Assembly: GCF_009765875.1 (NCBI RefSeq)
Contig: NZ_LMUP01000007.1
Span: 186,001-250,000, forward strand
Length of the DNA stretch: 64,000 bases
Source of the DNA: Pedobacter sp. L105
GTDB taxonomy: Bacteria; Bacteroidota; Bacteroidia; Sphingobacteriales; Sphingobacteriaceae
Direction of reading: 5' to 3'
Positions 9,633-18,632 of this stretch are shown here, piece by piece. The notes under the pieces were generated by a model. That model had not been told where the DNA came from. It worked only from the letters and a program-made list of their open reading frames with translations, and searched no databases. Made by a program: the position numbers and the translations under genes. Every line of letters starts with the position of its first letter. Position 1 is the first letter of the stretch.

Positions 9633-10877
9633 ATGAAGCAAATAAGTGAGTATAATATATTTAGAGCATTTGCGAGCCGCAACTTTATGCTCTATTTTTT
9701 CGGCAGGGCTGTTTCTCAATTCGGTACCTGGATGCAGCGAACGGCTGTGGTATGGGTAGTATATGCTATGACGCATTCTGCATTTCTGCTCGGCGTAACC
9801 ATTTTTGCAGAGCAATTCCCATCCTTTCTTTTTTCCATACTTGGCGGCGTGGTTGCCGACCGCTTTAACCGATACACCGTGATCAAGATCACCCAGATTA
9901 CCTCTATGATTCAGGCTGTGTTGCTGGCCTTACTGGTGATTACCGGCCACACCACAGTGTGGGCCATCCTCTTGCTGAGTGTGATTCTGGGTATCATTAA
10001 TGCCTTCGACGTTCCTGCCCGGCAATCTTTGATCAATGATGTGGTTGCCAGGCCGGAAGATTTACCCAATGCACTCTCCCTCTCTACAGCAACAGCCAGT
10101 CTGGCACAATTGCTGGGTCCTGCCCTATCAGGCATTGTGCTGAGCGCTTATGGAGCTGGTGTGTGTTTTCTCCTGAATGCAGCAAGCTTTGGCGGCGTTA
10201 TCCTGTCGCTATTGCTGATGAAATTACCGGCTTATCTTCCCAAAAAAACGGATAAAAAGGTGATGACTGATTTTGCTGAAGGTTTTGCTTATATTAAAAA
10301 CACTCCTGAAATTGGCCTCATCGCAGTTATGCTGGCGCTAGTTAGTTTACTGGTTCTTCCTTATAATACCCTATTGCCTGTATTTGCGAAAGTGGTTTTT
10401 AAAGGGGATGCGTCGACCTTTGGTTATATCAATAGTTTTGTAGGTATTGGTGCAGTAATGGGAACGATCTTTCTGGCCTCCCGCAAGTCTGGCGCAAATT
10501 TGAAACGTATTTTATTCTTCAGTACTGTGCTTTTGGGCATAGGGCTGATTTCTTTTTCACAGATCAGGAATTTCCCCGCAGCTATGTTTTTTGCCGCTAT
10601 AGCCGGCTATGGGTCAATAGCACAGTTTACCATCAGCAATATTCTGGTGCAGTCGGGCGCTACCCCTGCTATGCGTGGCAGGGCGCTCGGCATTTTGCTG
10701 ATGGCAACTTTTGGTATGCTACCTGTTGGCAGTTTGCTGATTGGCGCCATTTCTGAACATATCGGCGCACAGACAACTGTTTTGGCCCAGGGTATTTTAA
10801 CGCTGGTCATTGCATTATTGTTCGTTAAGTTTTTAACCCGGCCTGCAAATAAGCTGAACATGCAACCAACTCAATGA
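9633..10877 (+). CDS. MFS transporter, DHA3/EntS-like exporter
   Basis: A 414-residue inner-membrane protein with about 12 hydrophobic segments. The region between TM2 and TM3 has the MFS motif GGVVADRFNRYTVIK, and DVPARQSLINDVV after TM4 is typical of the MFS_3 / enterobactin-exporter-like group. It probably exports a small molecule by proton antiport. It forms a unit with the preceding tetR gene and converges with the FAD monooxygenase gene, 21 bp away. Confidence 0.9.
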   Translation: MKQISEYNIFRAFASRNFMLYFFGRAVSQFGTWMQRTAVVWVVYAMTHSAFLLGVTIFAEQFPSFLFSILGGVVADRFNRYTVIKITQITSMIQAVLLALLVITGHTTVWAILLLSVILGIINAFDVPARQSLINDVVARPEDLPNALSLSTATASLAQLLGPALSGIVLSAYGAGVCFLLNAASFGGVILSLLLMKLPAYLPKKTDKKVMTDFAEGFAYIKNTPEIGLIAVMLALVSLLVLPYNTLLPVFAKVVFKGDASTFGYINSFVGIGAVMGTIFLASRKSGANLKRILFFSTVLLGIGLISFSQIRNFPAAMFFAAIAGYGSIAQFTISNILVQSGATPAMRGRALGILLMATFGMLPVGSLLIGAISEHIGAQTTVLAQGILTLVIALLFVKFLTRPANKLNMQPTQ

Positions 10878-10898
10878 TAAATGCTGGTATTTCTAATC

Positions 10899-12476
10899 TT
10901 AAACTAACCATTGACCCAACCAGTCTTCTAAAACACTAAGATTCTCCATGGTATCGCAGGCGGCTACATAGCTGTCAGGTCTTACCAGGATAAAACCTGG
11001 GTGGCGGCCAAATACGTTTTCATAATCTGTTTCTTTTCCTGTCACGCTGGCAATGATTTGTACAGGAATCTGCTGTTTAGTCTTTAAAAGTGTGCCTGGC
11101 ACCTGATCTGCATCCTGGTTGACCAGCAAAATAGTAAAGGCTGAGGGGTTCAGCAAATCGTAAACAAAGCTTGTATGGCCGTCTTTTAAAACGACCTTCA
11201 CCTGCAATAGTGTGTCGGGAACCCTCATACCGGCGTTTAAACTACCCATTGAACGACCTTTTGCTGAAAGCCTGCTTTCTTTATATTCGTTTGCAACTTC
11301 GCTGATTATAGAAGTCCCTTTTTTCTGGATAAATTTAAAGCTTAATAGAGGGGGAATAAAAGCTGACATTAAGGAATAAATTACCGGATTTAACGAGTTA
11401 AACATATCTGTTGCTTTTTCAGTCGTGTTGAGCAGGCCTTTAATAATTGGAACACGTTCTTCCTCATAACTTTCTAAAAGTTCAGATTTAGCCAATCCTT
11501 TAATTACAAATGCCATTTTCCAGGAAAGGTTGATCATGTCCTGTATGCCTGTGTTCATTCCCTGACCACCAGCAGGACTATGAATATGGGCAGAATCACC
11601 ACCAAAAAATACATTCCCTACTTTTAAAGTCTTCATCATACGACTATTGATACCATAACGTGATCCCCAGTTCATATCAAACAACCTTCCGGGAAGATGT
11701 ACCACGTTATTATACAGATTTTGCAATTCCTCAATTGTTGGTGGCGCATCTGCTTTAGTATGATTTTCAGGATCAGTAACCATCATCCTAAACCGCTTTC
11801 CTGTCATTGGAAATAAAGCTACAAAGCCTTTTTTACTGATAAATACAGACATTTCGTCTTCAGGAATTTCCCCATCAATATGCAGGTCGCCCAGCGCGTA
11901 ATTCTGCCCCATAGTTTTACCTTCAAAATGTAACCCCAGCTTTGTACGGGCGATGCTATGGGCACCTTCAGCACTAATCAGATAGGATGCGCCAAATTGT
12001 TCAGTTTTGCCATCGGGCTTTTTTATAGCAGCAGTGATGCCATTATCTTCCGCCAATTGCGTAAAATCAGTCATTTCTGTAGCCCATTCAATCACAATTC
12101 CCTGTCTGGCAACCTGATCACGCAATAGGCCCTCTGTTTCCGCTTGAGAAATCAATAAGCAAAAGTTATAGCGGCTTTGGATTAAAGCCAGGTTTACCTT
12201 TCCCAAAATTCTTTTTTCATTGTAGATGGTAGTATGATGAACCGGGTTACCTTTTGCGAGCATGTCTTTAGCAAGACCACGTTGCCCCATCAATTCAATT
12301 GTGCGTGACTGAACAGCCAGTGCCCTGGATGTTTTAGATGGCCCCTGAGCTTTATCAATTATTCTGACCGGTATGCCCATACGGCTCAATTCCATTGCAG
12401 CAGTTAATCCTGTAGGACCTGCACCGGCAATCAATACCGGCAAGGTTGTTTTTTCCTGTTTCTGTTGATTATTCAT
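10899..12476 (-). CDS. FAD-dependent aromatic hydroxylase-like monooxygenase
   Basis: A 525-residue class A flavoprotein monooxygenase (PheA/TfdB/MhpA-like). The FAD-binding Rossmann motif GAGPTGL is at 18-24 and is followed by MELSRMGIPVRIIDK. The second FAD motif is GGDSAHIHSPAGGQGMNTG (near residue 290). A C-terminal thioredoxin-like domain (about 400-525, ending near LVRPDSYVAA) is as in phenol hydroxylases. It should hydroxylate an aromatic or polyketide-like substrate with NAD(P)H and O2. The AraC-type gene lies 125 bp upstream on the same strand and may control it. Confidence 0.88.
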   Translation of the reverse strand: MNNQQKQEKTTLPVLIAGAGPTGLTAAMELSRMGIPVRIIDKAQGPSKTSRALAVQSRTIELMGQRGLAKDMLAKGNPVHHTTIYNEKRILGKVNLALIQSRYNFCLLISQAETEGLLRDQVARQGIVIEWATEMTDFTQLAEDNGITAAIKKPDGKTEQFGASYLISAEGAHSIARTKLGLHFEGKTMGQNYALGDLHIDGEIPEDEMSVFISKKGFVALFPMTGKRFRMMVTDPENHTKADAPPTIEELQNLYNNVVHLPGRLFDMNWGSRYGINSRMMKTLKVGNVFFGGDSAHIHSPAGGQGMNTGIQDMINLSWKMAFVIKGLAKSELLESYEEERVPIIKGLLNTTEKATDMFNSLNPVIYSLMSAFIPPLLSFKFIQKKGTSIISEVANEYKESRLSAKGRSMGSLNAGMRVPDTLLQVKVVLKDGHTSFVYDLLNPSAFTILLVNQDADQVPGTLLKTKQQIPVQIIASVTGKETDYENVFGRHPGFILVRPDSYVAACDTMENLSVLEDWLGQWLV

Positions 12477-12601
12477 CTGATTATATTTATGACCGCGATC
12501 ACTACAGTAAAATTAAGCTGGTGAAAATGGACATCACAAAAATCCGGTATTGAACAGCAAAGCACAAGGTTGAAAGGATTGTAAAAAAGGTAAAAAAGTC
12601 G

Positions 12602-13480
12602 CTATTTTGAAATAAGCTTTCGGTAAGCCATTGGTGAATCACCGGTCAGGTTCTTGAAATATTTCCCAAAATTGGACACATCGTCGAAACTCAAAAGGCC
12701 TGAAATTTCGCTTACTGTTAAACTTTTGTTTTGAAGCAATGCTTTTGCTTCGAGTATAACCCGTTCGTCGATCATCTCTCCAGCTGTTTTTCCAGCGTGA
12801 CGCTGTACAATACCCGAAAAATATTTATTGCTTAAATTTTGTAAGGAGGCAAAAAAGCCTACTTTTCGTGCATTTCTGAAATGTTTTTCCAAATTATCTT
12901 TAAAGATGGACATGATGACTTCGGTGTGAGAATAATCAGCTGCAATGTTGTTCTCCTTGCTATTAATCTCAGCAATTTCAAACAGCAGAATTTGCAGGAT
13001 GCTCCTTATCATATCCGCTCTATAAACGCCAGACTTTTTCACCTGTCTTTTGATGAGGTTAAAATACGTGCGGATAATTTTATTTTGACTTTTATTTAAC
13101 AGGAGATTATGGTCATTTTTGTGGTAGAAAAAACTATAATGGTCAAGTTTACTGGTATCAGACAGGTTTTGAAGGAAAAATGATTTATCGAAAAAAATCA
13201 CTTCGCTTTCAAAATCTGAACTGCTATGTATAAACTTACGGATGACGGCGGGGGCCATAGCAAAAATAGCTGGGGCCTTTACCTTTTGAGACAGCAAATC
13301 TGACTCGACCAGCAGTTCCCCTTTTTGAAGAAATGCAATAAAATACACCTCCATCCGACAGGGTTCCCACTTGGGTTCATTTTCGCGGTCAAACCGGTGA
13401 ATGATAAATTGATCACTTGATTCACATTTTCCAAACCTGTTTTTTAAGGTTTCAATGTTGACAATATTTATTAATGACAT
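12602..13480 (-). CDS. AraC-family transcriptional regulator
   Basis: A 292-residue regulator. The C-terminal ~95 residues form the AraC double helix-turn-helix (LTVSEISGLLSFDDVSNFGK, then YFKNLTGDSPMAYRK). The N-terminal cupin-like part begins with IHRFDRENEPKWEPCRMEVY, as in many Bacteroidota regulators of oxidoreductase genes. It is adjacent to, and on the same strand as, the flavin monooxygenase gene, its most likely target. Confidence 0.9.
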   Translation of the reverse strand: MSLINIVNIETLKNRFGKCESSDQFIIHRFDRENEPKWEPCRMEVYFIAFLQKGELLVESDLLSQKVKAPAIFAMAPAVIRKFIHSSSDFESEVIFFDKSFFLQNLSDTSKLDHYSFFYHKNDHNLLLNKSQNKIIRTYFNLIKRQVKKSGVYRADMIRSILQILLFEIAEINSKENNIAADYSHTEVIMSIFKDNLEKHFRNARKVGFFASLQNLSNKYFSGIVQRHAGKTAGEMIDERVILEAKALLQNKSLTVSEISGLLSFDDVSNFGKYFKNLTGDSPMAYRKLISK

Positions 13481-13552
13481 ATCATATGGTCAGTTTACCC
13501 TGAAGATAAGGATAATCAATTTAGCACGAACGACCAAACTAGTGCAATCCCT

Positions 13553-13798
13553 CTAGTTTAGACTGAAAATAACAGTCTCCTTAAACTCATCATCAGCACT
13601 TTTATCGTCTTTGATCTCTGTTAACAATTTGCTGAATTCGATTTTTTTACTGGTGAGGCTCAATTGAGCAGTCTTAATCGTTCTAAGCAGTTCTTTATCA
13701 TCAGGATTTTGAGTAAGTTTTGATTCAAGATGATACAGGTATTTCTGTGCAGAGAGCGCTACTGATTTAAGTTCAATTAATTTCTCTGAATTTGTCAT
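13553..13798 (-). CDS. Small hypothetical protein, helical
   Basis: An 81-residue protein starting at the ATG MTNSEKLIEL; an upstream in-frame ATG would add 17 residues that look non-coding. It is rich in Lys, Leu, Glu and Ser with heptad-like spacing, so probably a helical hairpin or coiled coil. No family is recognised. It sits alone between the AraC gene and the NTF2-like gene. Confidence 0.5.
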   Translation of the reverse strand: MTNSEKLIELKSVALSAQKYLYHLESKLTQNPDDKELLRTIKTAQLSLTSKKIEFSKLLTEIKDDKSADDEFKETVIFSLN

Positions 13799-13910
13799 AA
13801 GCCATGATTTGAAGGGAAGGTCGTAAATAGTTTGATCAAGACAAAACAATTTAGAACAAAGTTTTTCATCAATTTGGCTAAGAAATCAAATAATTGCTAT
13901 AAAAAGATCA

Positions 13911-14276
13911 TCAACTTAGCTCGATATCCATCTGTTGCAACAGACCATCATTGATGATGTAAACATGTATTACTTTACCATCAAATAAGATATTGCCCTC
14001 TAAATCCTTCACCAATTGGTCAACTTCAACCGCTAAAGTTCCATTCTCTCTTTCATGGAAACCAACCGGTATTACCTTCGGGTCAATCTCTTTCCATTGG
14101 CGTTCCCAATAAGCGCTAACTTCATCATGACCGTTTGCATAGTCACCTTCCCAGGCTTTTGACCATTTTACTTCAGGATGCATTACCTGTAGTATGGCAT
14201 TAATATCCCTGGCGTTAAAAGCCGTATAAGCATTTTTTATTAACTCTTGATTTTTAAGCATTTTTTCTTTGTTCAT
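13911..14276 (-). CDS. NTF2-like / SnoaL-type small protein
   Basis: A 121-residue NTF2-like fold protein. The start (ELIKNAYTAFNARDINAILQ) and MHPEVKWSKAWEGDYANGHDE are typical of SnoaL-like proteins, followed by the strands LAVEVDQLVKDLEGNILFDG and VIHVYII. Such proteins may bind or isomerise small molecules, but this family member has no known substrate. It starts 36 bp after the clpP stop on the same strand and may be part of that transcript. Confidence 0.78.
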   Translation of the reverse strand: MNKEKMLKNQELIKNAYTAFNARDINAILQVMHPEVKWSKAWEGDYANGHDEVSAYWERQWKEIDPKVIPVGFHERENGTLAVEVDQLVKDLEGNILFDGKVIHVYIINDGLLQQMDIELS

Positions 14277-14312
14277 GAAATTATGTTTTTAATTGGAATT
14301 GTGTAGGGAGAT

Positions 14313-14999
14313 CTAATCTGTATCACCCAAAACTTCATCTACCATACCCTGTGCTTTAGCTTCCGGGCCTGTCATCCAATAATCCCGGTCAGAAGCATTC
14401 TGTACCCAGTCATAGGTTTGACCGCTATGTTTAGCGATAATGTTATACAGATCTTGCTTTACCTTTATGATTTGTTGCGCAGTAATTTCGATATCAGCTG
14501 AAACGCCCTGCACGCCACCTGAAGGCTGGTGGATCATGATGCGCGAATGCTGTAGCGCTGCTCGTTTTCCTGCTTTGCCTGCGCAAAGTAAAATGGCGCT
14601 CATAGAACAAGCCATGCCAATACACACGGTGCCCACATCAGGTGTGATCAATTGCATAGTATCATAAATCCCCATACCCGAATACACATCACCGCCGGGA
14701 GAATTGATATAGATCTGGATATCTTTTTTAGCATCTACAGATTGCAGAAAAAGCAATTGCGCCTGGATAATATTTGCCATCCTGTCTGCAACAGGTTCGC
14801 CTAAAAATATGATCCGATCCATCATTAAACGTGAAAAAACATCCATTTGTGCTACATTCAGCTGGCGCTCTTCAGTGATATAAGGCGTCATGTTTGTCGG
14901 GATATTGATTGCACGGTTCAGGTAGCTATCCACATACTGGCTCCCTATGCGGTGGTGTTTAACTGCATATTTTCTAAATTCATTATGGTCGATATTCAT
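14313..14999 (-). CDS. clpP: ClpP-type serine protease, probably an accessory paralogue
   Basis: A 228-residue ClpP peptidase subunit. The catalytic triad is S132 (GMACSM), H157 (RIMIHQPSGG) and D206 (SDRDYWM). YINSPGGDVYSGMGIYDTM is the family signature. It would assemble into a barrel that degrades unfolded substrates handed over by a Clp ATPase in the cytoplasm. No clpX or tig gene is adjacent, unlike the usual housekeeping locus. Instead the ATG lies 2 bp after the stop of a small gene that overlaps an ECF sigma factor gene. This suggests a second, regulated ClpP linked to that sigma factor. Confidence 0.9.
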   Translation of the reverse strand: MNIDHNEFRKYAVKHHRIGSQYVDSYLNRAINIPTNMTPYITEERQLNVAQMDVFSRLMMDRIIFLGEPVADRMANIIQAQLLFLQSVDAKKDIQIYINSPGGDVYSGMGIYDTMQLITPDVGTVCIGMACSMSAILLCAGKAGKRAALQHSRIMIHQPSGGVQGVSADIEITAQQIIKVKQDLYNIIAKHSGQTYDWVQNASDRDYWMTGPEAKAQGMVDEVLGDTD

Positions 15000-15001
15000 G
15001 A

Positions 15002-15274
15002 TTAATCTTTTTTGAACAGGTTTGTGATACGCTTCATAAAGCCGCTGTGTTGTGGTGCAGTAGCCAATATTTTTTGTACGGCGATAATCTCGTCTTTTAG
15101 CTTTTGGCGGCTATATTGCCTGACCAACGCATAAGTGTTTTGCTGATGCTGTATATCGTTTATCAGATCTTTGTTCAGCAATGTGTTAGCCTCGAACAAA
15201 AGCATGTCGCCAGGGGCCAGCCGGCCAGAAAGATAATCTTCGATAGCTTTGATATTATTCAATGAAGTCCGCAT
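15002..15274 (-). CDS. Small cytoplasmic protein, possible anti-sigma-like partner
   Basis: A 90-residue protein overlapping the end of the sigma factor gene by 20 bp and ending 2 bp before clpP. The first half (AIEDYLSGRLAPGDMLLFEA) resembles the N-terminal domain of anti-sigma factors, while the rest is a charged helix. It has no transmembrane segment and no zinc-binding cysteines. The position strongly suggests it regulates the sigma factor; this is inference. Codon coupling implies joint translation with both neighbours. Confidence 0.65.
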   Translation of the reverse strand: MRTSLNNIKAIEDYLSGRLAPGDMLLFEANTLLNKDLINDIQHQQNTYALVRQYSRQKLKDEIIAVQKILATAPQHSGFMKRITNLFKKD

Positions 15275-15797
15275 AGTTCAATGAGTTTTGTTTAACAGTT
15301 TCCCTGACTTTTTCGAGGCATTTATATTTTGCTACTGTTGCTGTATGTACGCTTGAGTAGTCAAATAGCGTTGCTACATTTGCAACCGGCAAACGATCAT
15401 AATAATAAGCTTTAAGCAGTTCCATACATTTTTTACCTGCAGTTTCGAGGTAGTACAGTATTTTGTCGGTGGCAAGTTGTTCATCAGGTACAACTGCGGT
15501 GTCAAAATCATTTAATGGCTCGTTTTTACAACTGGCCCTATAACGTTGCAGCCATATTTTTTTGGCAATACCTACCAGATACGCTTTCTCGTTTATAATG
15601 ATCTCAGCCTGTGTTGAGGTAACTTTCTCATAGTAGATGACCAGCGTATCCTGGAAAATATCCTGTGCTTCTTCAAGGCTGCCTCCCATTCGTGCAACAT
15701 AACGGGCAACAGGGGAGAAAGCCTTTTGATATAGTGTTATAAAAAAAGCTTCTCGCAGTTCGACCTTTAAAAATCTGTTGTTATTTTTTGCTGTCAT
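15255..15797 (-). CDS. ECF-type RNA polymerase sigma factor
   Basis: A 180-residue sigma-70 family protein with region 2 (ARYVARMGGSLEEAQDIFQD, about 33-52) and region 4 (LLKAYYYDRLPVANVATLFD, about 127-146, then YSSVHTATVAKYKCLEKVR). There is no region 3, as expected for ECF sigma factors. Genes for a 90-aa protein and a ClpP follow in a packed cluster. It probably directs transcription of a small stress regulon, possibly including its own operon. Confidence 0.87.
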   Translation of the reverse strand: MTAKNNNRFLKVELREAFFITLYQKAFSPVARYVARMGGSLEEAQDIFQDTLVIYYEKVTSTQAEIIINEKAYLVGIAKKIWLQRYRASCKNEPLNDFDTAVVPDEQLATDKILYYLETAGKKCMELLKAYYYDRLPVANVATLFDYSSVHTATVAKYKCLEKVRETVKQNSLNYADFIE

Positions 15798-15928
15798 GAG
15801 TGTTTATTAGTAGGTGTAACCTATACGCCAAATATCACCCATGAAATTGCAAAATATTTTAAAAAGAATATTGTATCAAAACTATGATGATTTATAATAA
15901 ATCTAAGGTATGGCTATTAAATAGCTAT

Positions 15929-16162
15929 TTAGTCTTGTTTATCAGCTAATTGCTGATCCCGATTGCGTACATGATCTGCAAGCTGGTAGCTGGTTCCTTT
16001 ATCTTCACTTTTATCTTCCATTCTTAGCAGAATGAATAGCGAAATAATAGGAATCAGGAAGGAGATGAAAAACCAGAACCAAAAACTGTATCCCCTGCTT
16101 TTCGCAAGTACTCCAGCTGCAGTTTGAGGAAAGAAGATTAAACCGAATAATAATGCTTCCAT
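15929..16162 (-). CDS. Small two-TM membrane protein
   Basis: A 77-residue protein with two hydrophobic segments (about 3-20 and 27-47) separated by LAKSRGYS, then a charged tail of ~30 residues. No family is recognised beyond small PLDc_N or DUF-like two-helix proteins. An operator-like inverted repeat 44 bp upstream matches the one near the MFS gene, so it may belong to the same TetR regulon. Confidence 0.6.
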   Translation of the reverse strand: MEALLFGLIFFPQTAAGVLAKSRGYSFWFWFFISFLIPIISLFILLRMEDKSEDKGTSYQLADHVRNRDQQLADKQD

Positions 16163-16205
16163 TATATGATGTTTAAGTTGCAGGTTTCAATAGCGATTCA
16201 AAAAT

Positions 16206-16234
16206 AATCAATCATTTGATTAAAACGATTGATT
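16206..16234. promoter_or_regulatory. Second TetR-type operator
   Basis: The repeat aatcaatcattt / aaacgattgatt (12-base arms, one mismatch, 5-base spacer) lies after the tetR stop and 44 bp before the small membrane protein gene. The arm AATCAATCATTT is identical to the arm of the large palindrome at 18531-18578, so the same repressor probably binds both. Confidence 0.6.
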
Positions 16235-16272
16235 AAAATCAATAGATTCACTTTGTTACCTTTTTATGACCA

Positions 16273-16890
16273 TTAGCCTTTAATCATTTCTTTCATCCAC
16301 ATGGGGATTAATTTCTTGCGCTCCTGCATCAATCCTTTAAATTCATCAGAGGTAAAATATCCGGAGTCCAGCATTCTGGGGCGGGTTAAAAATGGAAAAA
16401 AAATCATTCCTGAAACATTCCAAAAAAGATTAACCGGGTGATAACTAATCTGTCCTCTGGTATTCATATCCTTTAATTGGCTGGAAAAGTGCGATTTTTC
16501 CAGTGATTTCATCCTACTGGTCATGTTTGGCGAGTTTAGGTTTCCACTCATCACCTCACTTACGGTAAAAAAAACGAAATCAGGAGTTTCCACTATAGTG
16601 TCAATATAATAACCTACGCAAAGCTCAATTTTTTCACTGACTGTCATTTTTTGATTGTTCAAAACCGGCTCAATTTGATTAAAAAGCTTATCTATGGTTT
16701 CGTCCATTATAAATTCAAAAAGCTTTTCCTTGCTCCTGAAATAATAATTTATAGAGGCTATATTGATGTCAGCTTCTGCAGCAATATCCCTTGTAGTGGT
16801 GGCCAGGAATCCCTTTTTTGTAAAGATCCTCCTTGCAGCATCCTTTATCTTTTCTTCTGTTGAAGTCTCGGTATCTGAAGACATAATCAA
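16273..16890 (-). CDS. TetR/AcrR-family regulator with CerR-like C-terminal domain
   Basis: A 205-residue repressor. The helix-turn-helix is at about residues 25-50 (ATTTRDIAAEADINIASINY, then YFRSKEKLFEF). The C-terminal part resembles the domain found in regulators of multidrug efflux. It lies 53 bp after the DHA2 exporter gene on the same strand, so exporter and repressor are probably one transcript controlled from the palindrome at 18531-18578. Confidence 0.9.
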   Translation of the reverse strand: MIMSSDTETSTEEKIKDAARRIFTKKGFLATTTRDIAAEADINIASINYYFRSKEKLFEFIMDETIDKLFNQIEPVLNNQKMTVSEKIELCVGYYIDTIVETPDFVFFTVSEVMSGNLNSPNMTSRMKSLEKSHFSSQLKDMNTRGQISYHPVNLFWNVSGMIFFPFLTRPRMLDSGYFTSDEFKGLMQERKKLIPMWMKEMIKG

Positions 16891-16943
16891 TTTTAAATTT
16901 ATCTGTAAAGCTAACCAATGCCTTACAGATAAATTAATAAAAA

Positions 16944-18527
16944 TTAGTGTGAATCGGTAATGGCTTTCTGTCCTTTAACAAAGGGCGCCAAAAAAACCAG
17001 GGGAATAGCGCATAACATGGCAATACCAACTACCCAGTAAGAATCAATATAACTTAGGAGGGTGCTTTGCTTTTGTACTGCTCCATCAATAGCAGCGTAA
17101 GCCATTTTGGTAGCATCAAGAACGGATTTTCCTTTGAACATGAACGTTTGGGTTAAGCTATTCAACCTGTCGGTAAAGGAGGCGTTATAAGGATTGATGT
17201 TTGTCAATAGGTTATTCCGGTGAACGGCTTCCCTGATGTGGAGTAATGTATTTAACCCGGCTATACCGAAGGAACCACCCAATTGGCGCATCATGTTATT
17301 TAATCCAGTTCCCTGCCCTATTTCTTGTCCTTTTAAGCCGCCAATAGCTAAAGTAGTGAGTGGAACAAAAAGCAACGCTAGTCCAATTCCTCTGATTGCC
17401 AGGGGCCAGAAGAAATCACCTGCACCAGATGATAATGTTGAATTACTAAGCATCATTGAAAATATAAAAAATAAGACCATACCAACTATGGCCATAAATT
17501 GCGCAGGCACTCCTTTATTTAGCATAATACCAACAAAAGGCATAGTTAATAAGGTAAATAACCCACCTGGGAAGAGAATCTCGCCACTCTGTTGCGGCGA
17601 AAATCCTAAAAGGTTTTGTGTAAACAACGGGAAAACATAATTAGAACCATACAAACCTACACCCAAAATAAATGAGAGGAGCATTCCTGAAGAAAAACTC
17701 CGGTGCCGCATGATCTTAAAATTAACGATGGGATGATCGGTGCTCAACTCGCGCCATATAAAAAATAAGAGACCAAATATTGCAGTCACCGTTAACACCG
17801 TTATATAAGTGGTGGAAAACCAATCTTCATCCTCGCCTTTTTCCAGTATTGTTTGTAAGCTACCCACTGCTACTGCCAGCAGTGCAATGCCCCACCAGTC
17901 TATCGGTTTACCTTTGCCGGTGGCCGGTGTTGAATTTATATACATCAACGTACAAACTGCGGCCAGGCAGCCGATAGGGATGTTTACATAAAAAATCCAT
18001 TGCCATGAAGCATGGTCATTAATAAAACCGCCAATTGTTGGGCCAACGGTTGGGCCAAATACAGCACCGAAACCGAATATCGCCGTCGCAGTTCCGGCCT
18101 GGCTTGCAGGCCACGCTTCCAAAAGTATAGCCTGAGCTGTTGATATTAAACCTGCTCCAGCAAGTCCCTGCAATATGCGAAAGCAAACCAGTTCGGTAAG
18201 GCTATGTGAATTCCCACATAAGAAAGAAGCGATAGTAAAAACTATGATCGACGTCAAAAAGTAATTCTTGCGTCCGAAAAAACTGCTTAGCCAGCCTGAC
18301 ATAGGCAGAATAATCACATTGGCGACACTATAACCTGTAATTACCCAGGCCGTGTCTGTGATGGTGCTCCCCAAATTCCCCTGTATCTGGGGAATGGAAA
18401 CGTTAACAATTGTTGTATCTATCAGTTCCAGTAACGACGCGGTTACTACAGTGATCGTAATGATCCATTTTTTAAAACCTGTTTCTGCCATTTTTGATGA
18501 TATTGATTGTGCAATTACAGGGGACAA
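16944..18527 (-). CDS. DHA2-family MFS drug exporter (EmrB/QacA-like)
   Basis: A 527-residue inner-membrane protein with about 14 hydrophobic segments. It has the family marks LIDTTIVNVSIPQIQGNLG in TM1, motif A-like GWLSSFFGRKNYF, and motif C-like GAVFGPTVGPTIGGF in TM5. Such proteins export hydrophobic compounds by proton antiport; no membrane-fusion or outer-membrane partner is adjacent. It is divergent from an SDR gene across a 48-bp palindrome and followed by a TetR gene. Confidence 0.92.
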   Translation of the reverse strand: MSPVIAQSISSKMAETGFKKWIITITVVTASLLELIDTTIVNVSIPQIQGNLGSTITDTAWVITGYSVANVIILPMSGWLSSFFGRKNYFLTSIIVFTIASFLCGNSHSLTELVCFRILQGLAGAGLISTAQAILLEAWPASQAGTATAIFGFGAVFGPTVGPTIGGFINDHASWQWIFYVNIPIGCLAAVCTLMYINSTPATGKGKPIDWWGIALLAVAVGSLQTILEKGEDEDWFSTTYITVLTVTAIFGLLFFIWRELSTDHPIVNFKIMRHRSFSSGMLLSFILGVGLYGSNYVFPLFTQNLLGFSPQQSGEILFPGGLFTLLTMPFVGIMLNKGVPAQFMAIVGMVLFFIFSMMLSNSTLSSGAGDFFWPLAIRGIGLALLFVPLTTLAIGGLKGQEIGQGTGLNNMMRQLGGSFGIAGLNTLLHIREAVHRNNLLTNINPYNASFTDRLNSLTQTFMFKGKSVLDATKMAYAAIDGAVQKQSTLLSYIDSYWVVGIAMLCAIPLVFLAPFVKGQKAITDSH

Positions 18528-18530
18528 AAC

Positions 18531-18578
18531 TAATCAATCATTTGATTTAATCAATTGATTAAATCAAATGATTGATTA
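18531..18578. promoter_or_regulatory. 48-bp perfect palindrome between divergent exporter and SDR genes
   Basis: Bases 18531-18578 read the same on both strands for all 48 positions (centre at 18554/18555, caa|ttg). It contains repeated AATCAATCATTT and TTGATT elements and can be read as two overlapping copies of the operator seen at 16206-16234. It starts 4 bp from the MFS start codon and 54 bp from the SDR start, so repressor binding should shut both divergent genes. Confidence 0.75.
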
Positions 18579-18632
18579 TATTGCAGTTTGTTGACGGAGC
18601 AGTCAAAATCAATAAAAAAAAGAAAATAAACT

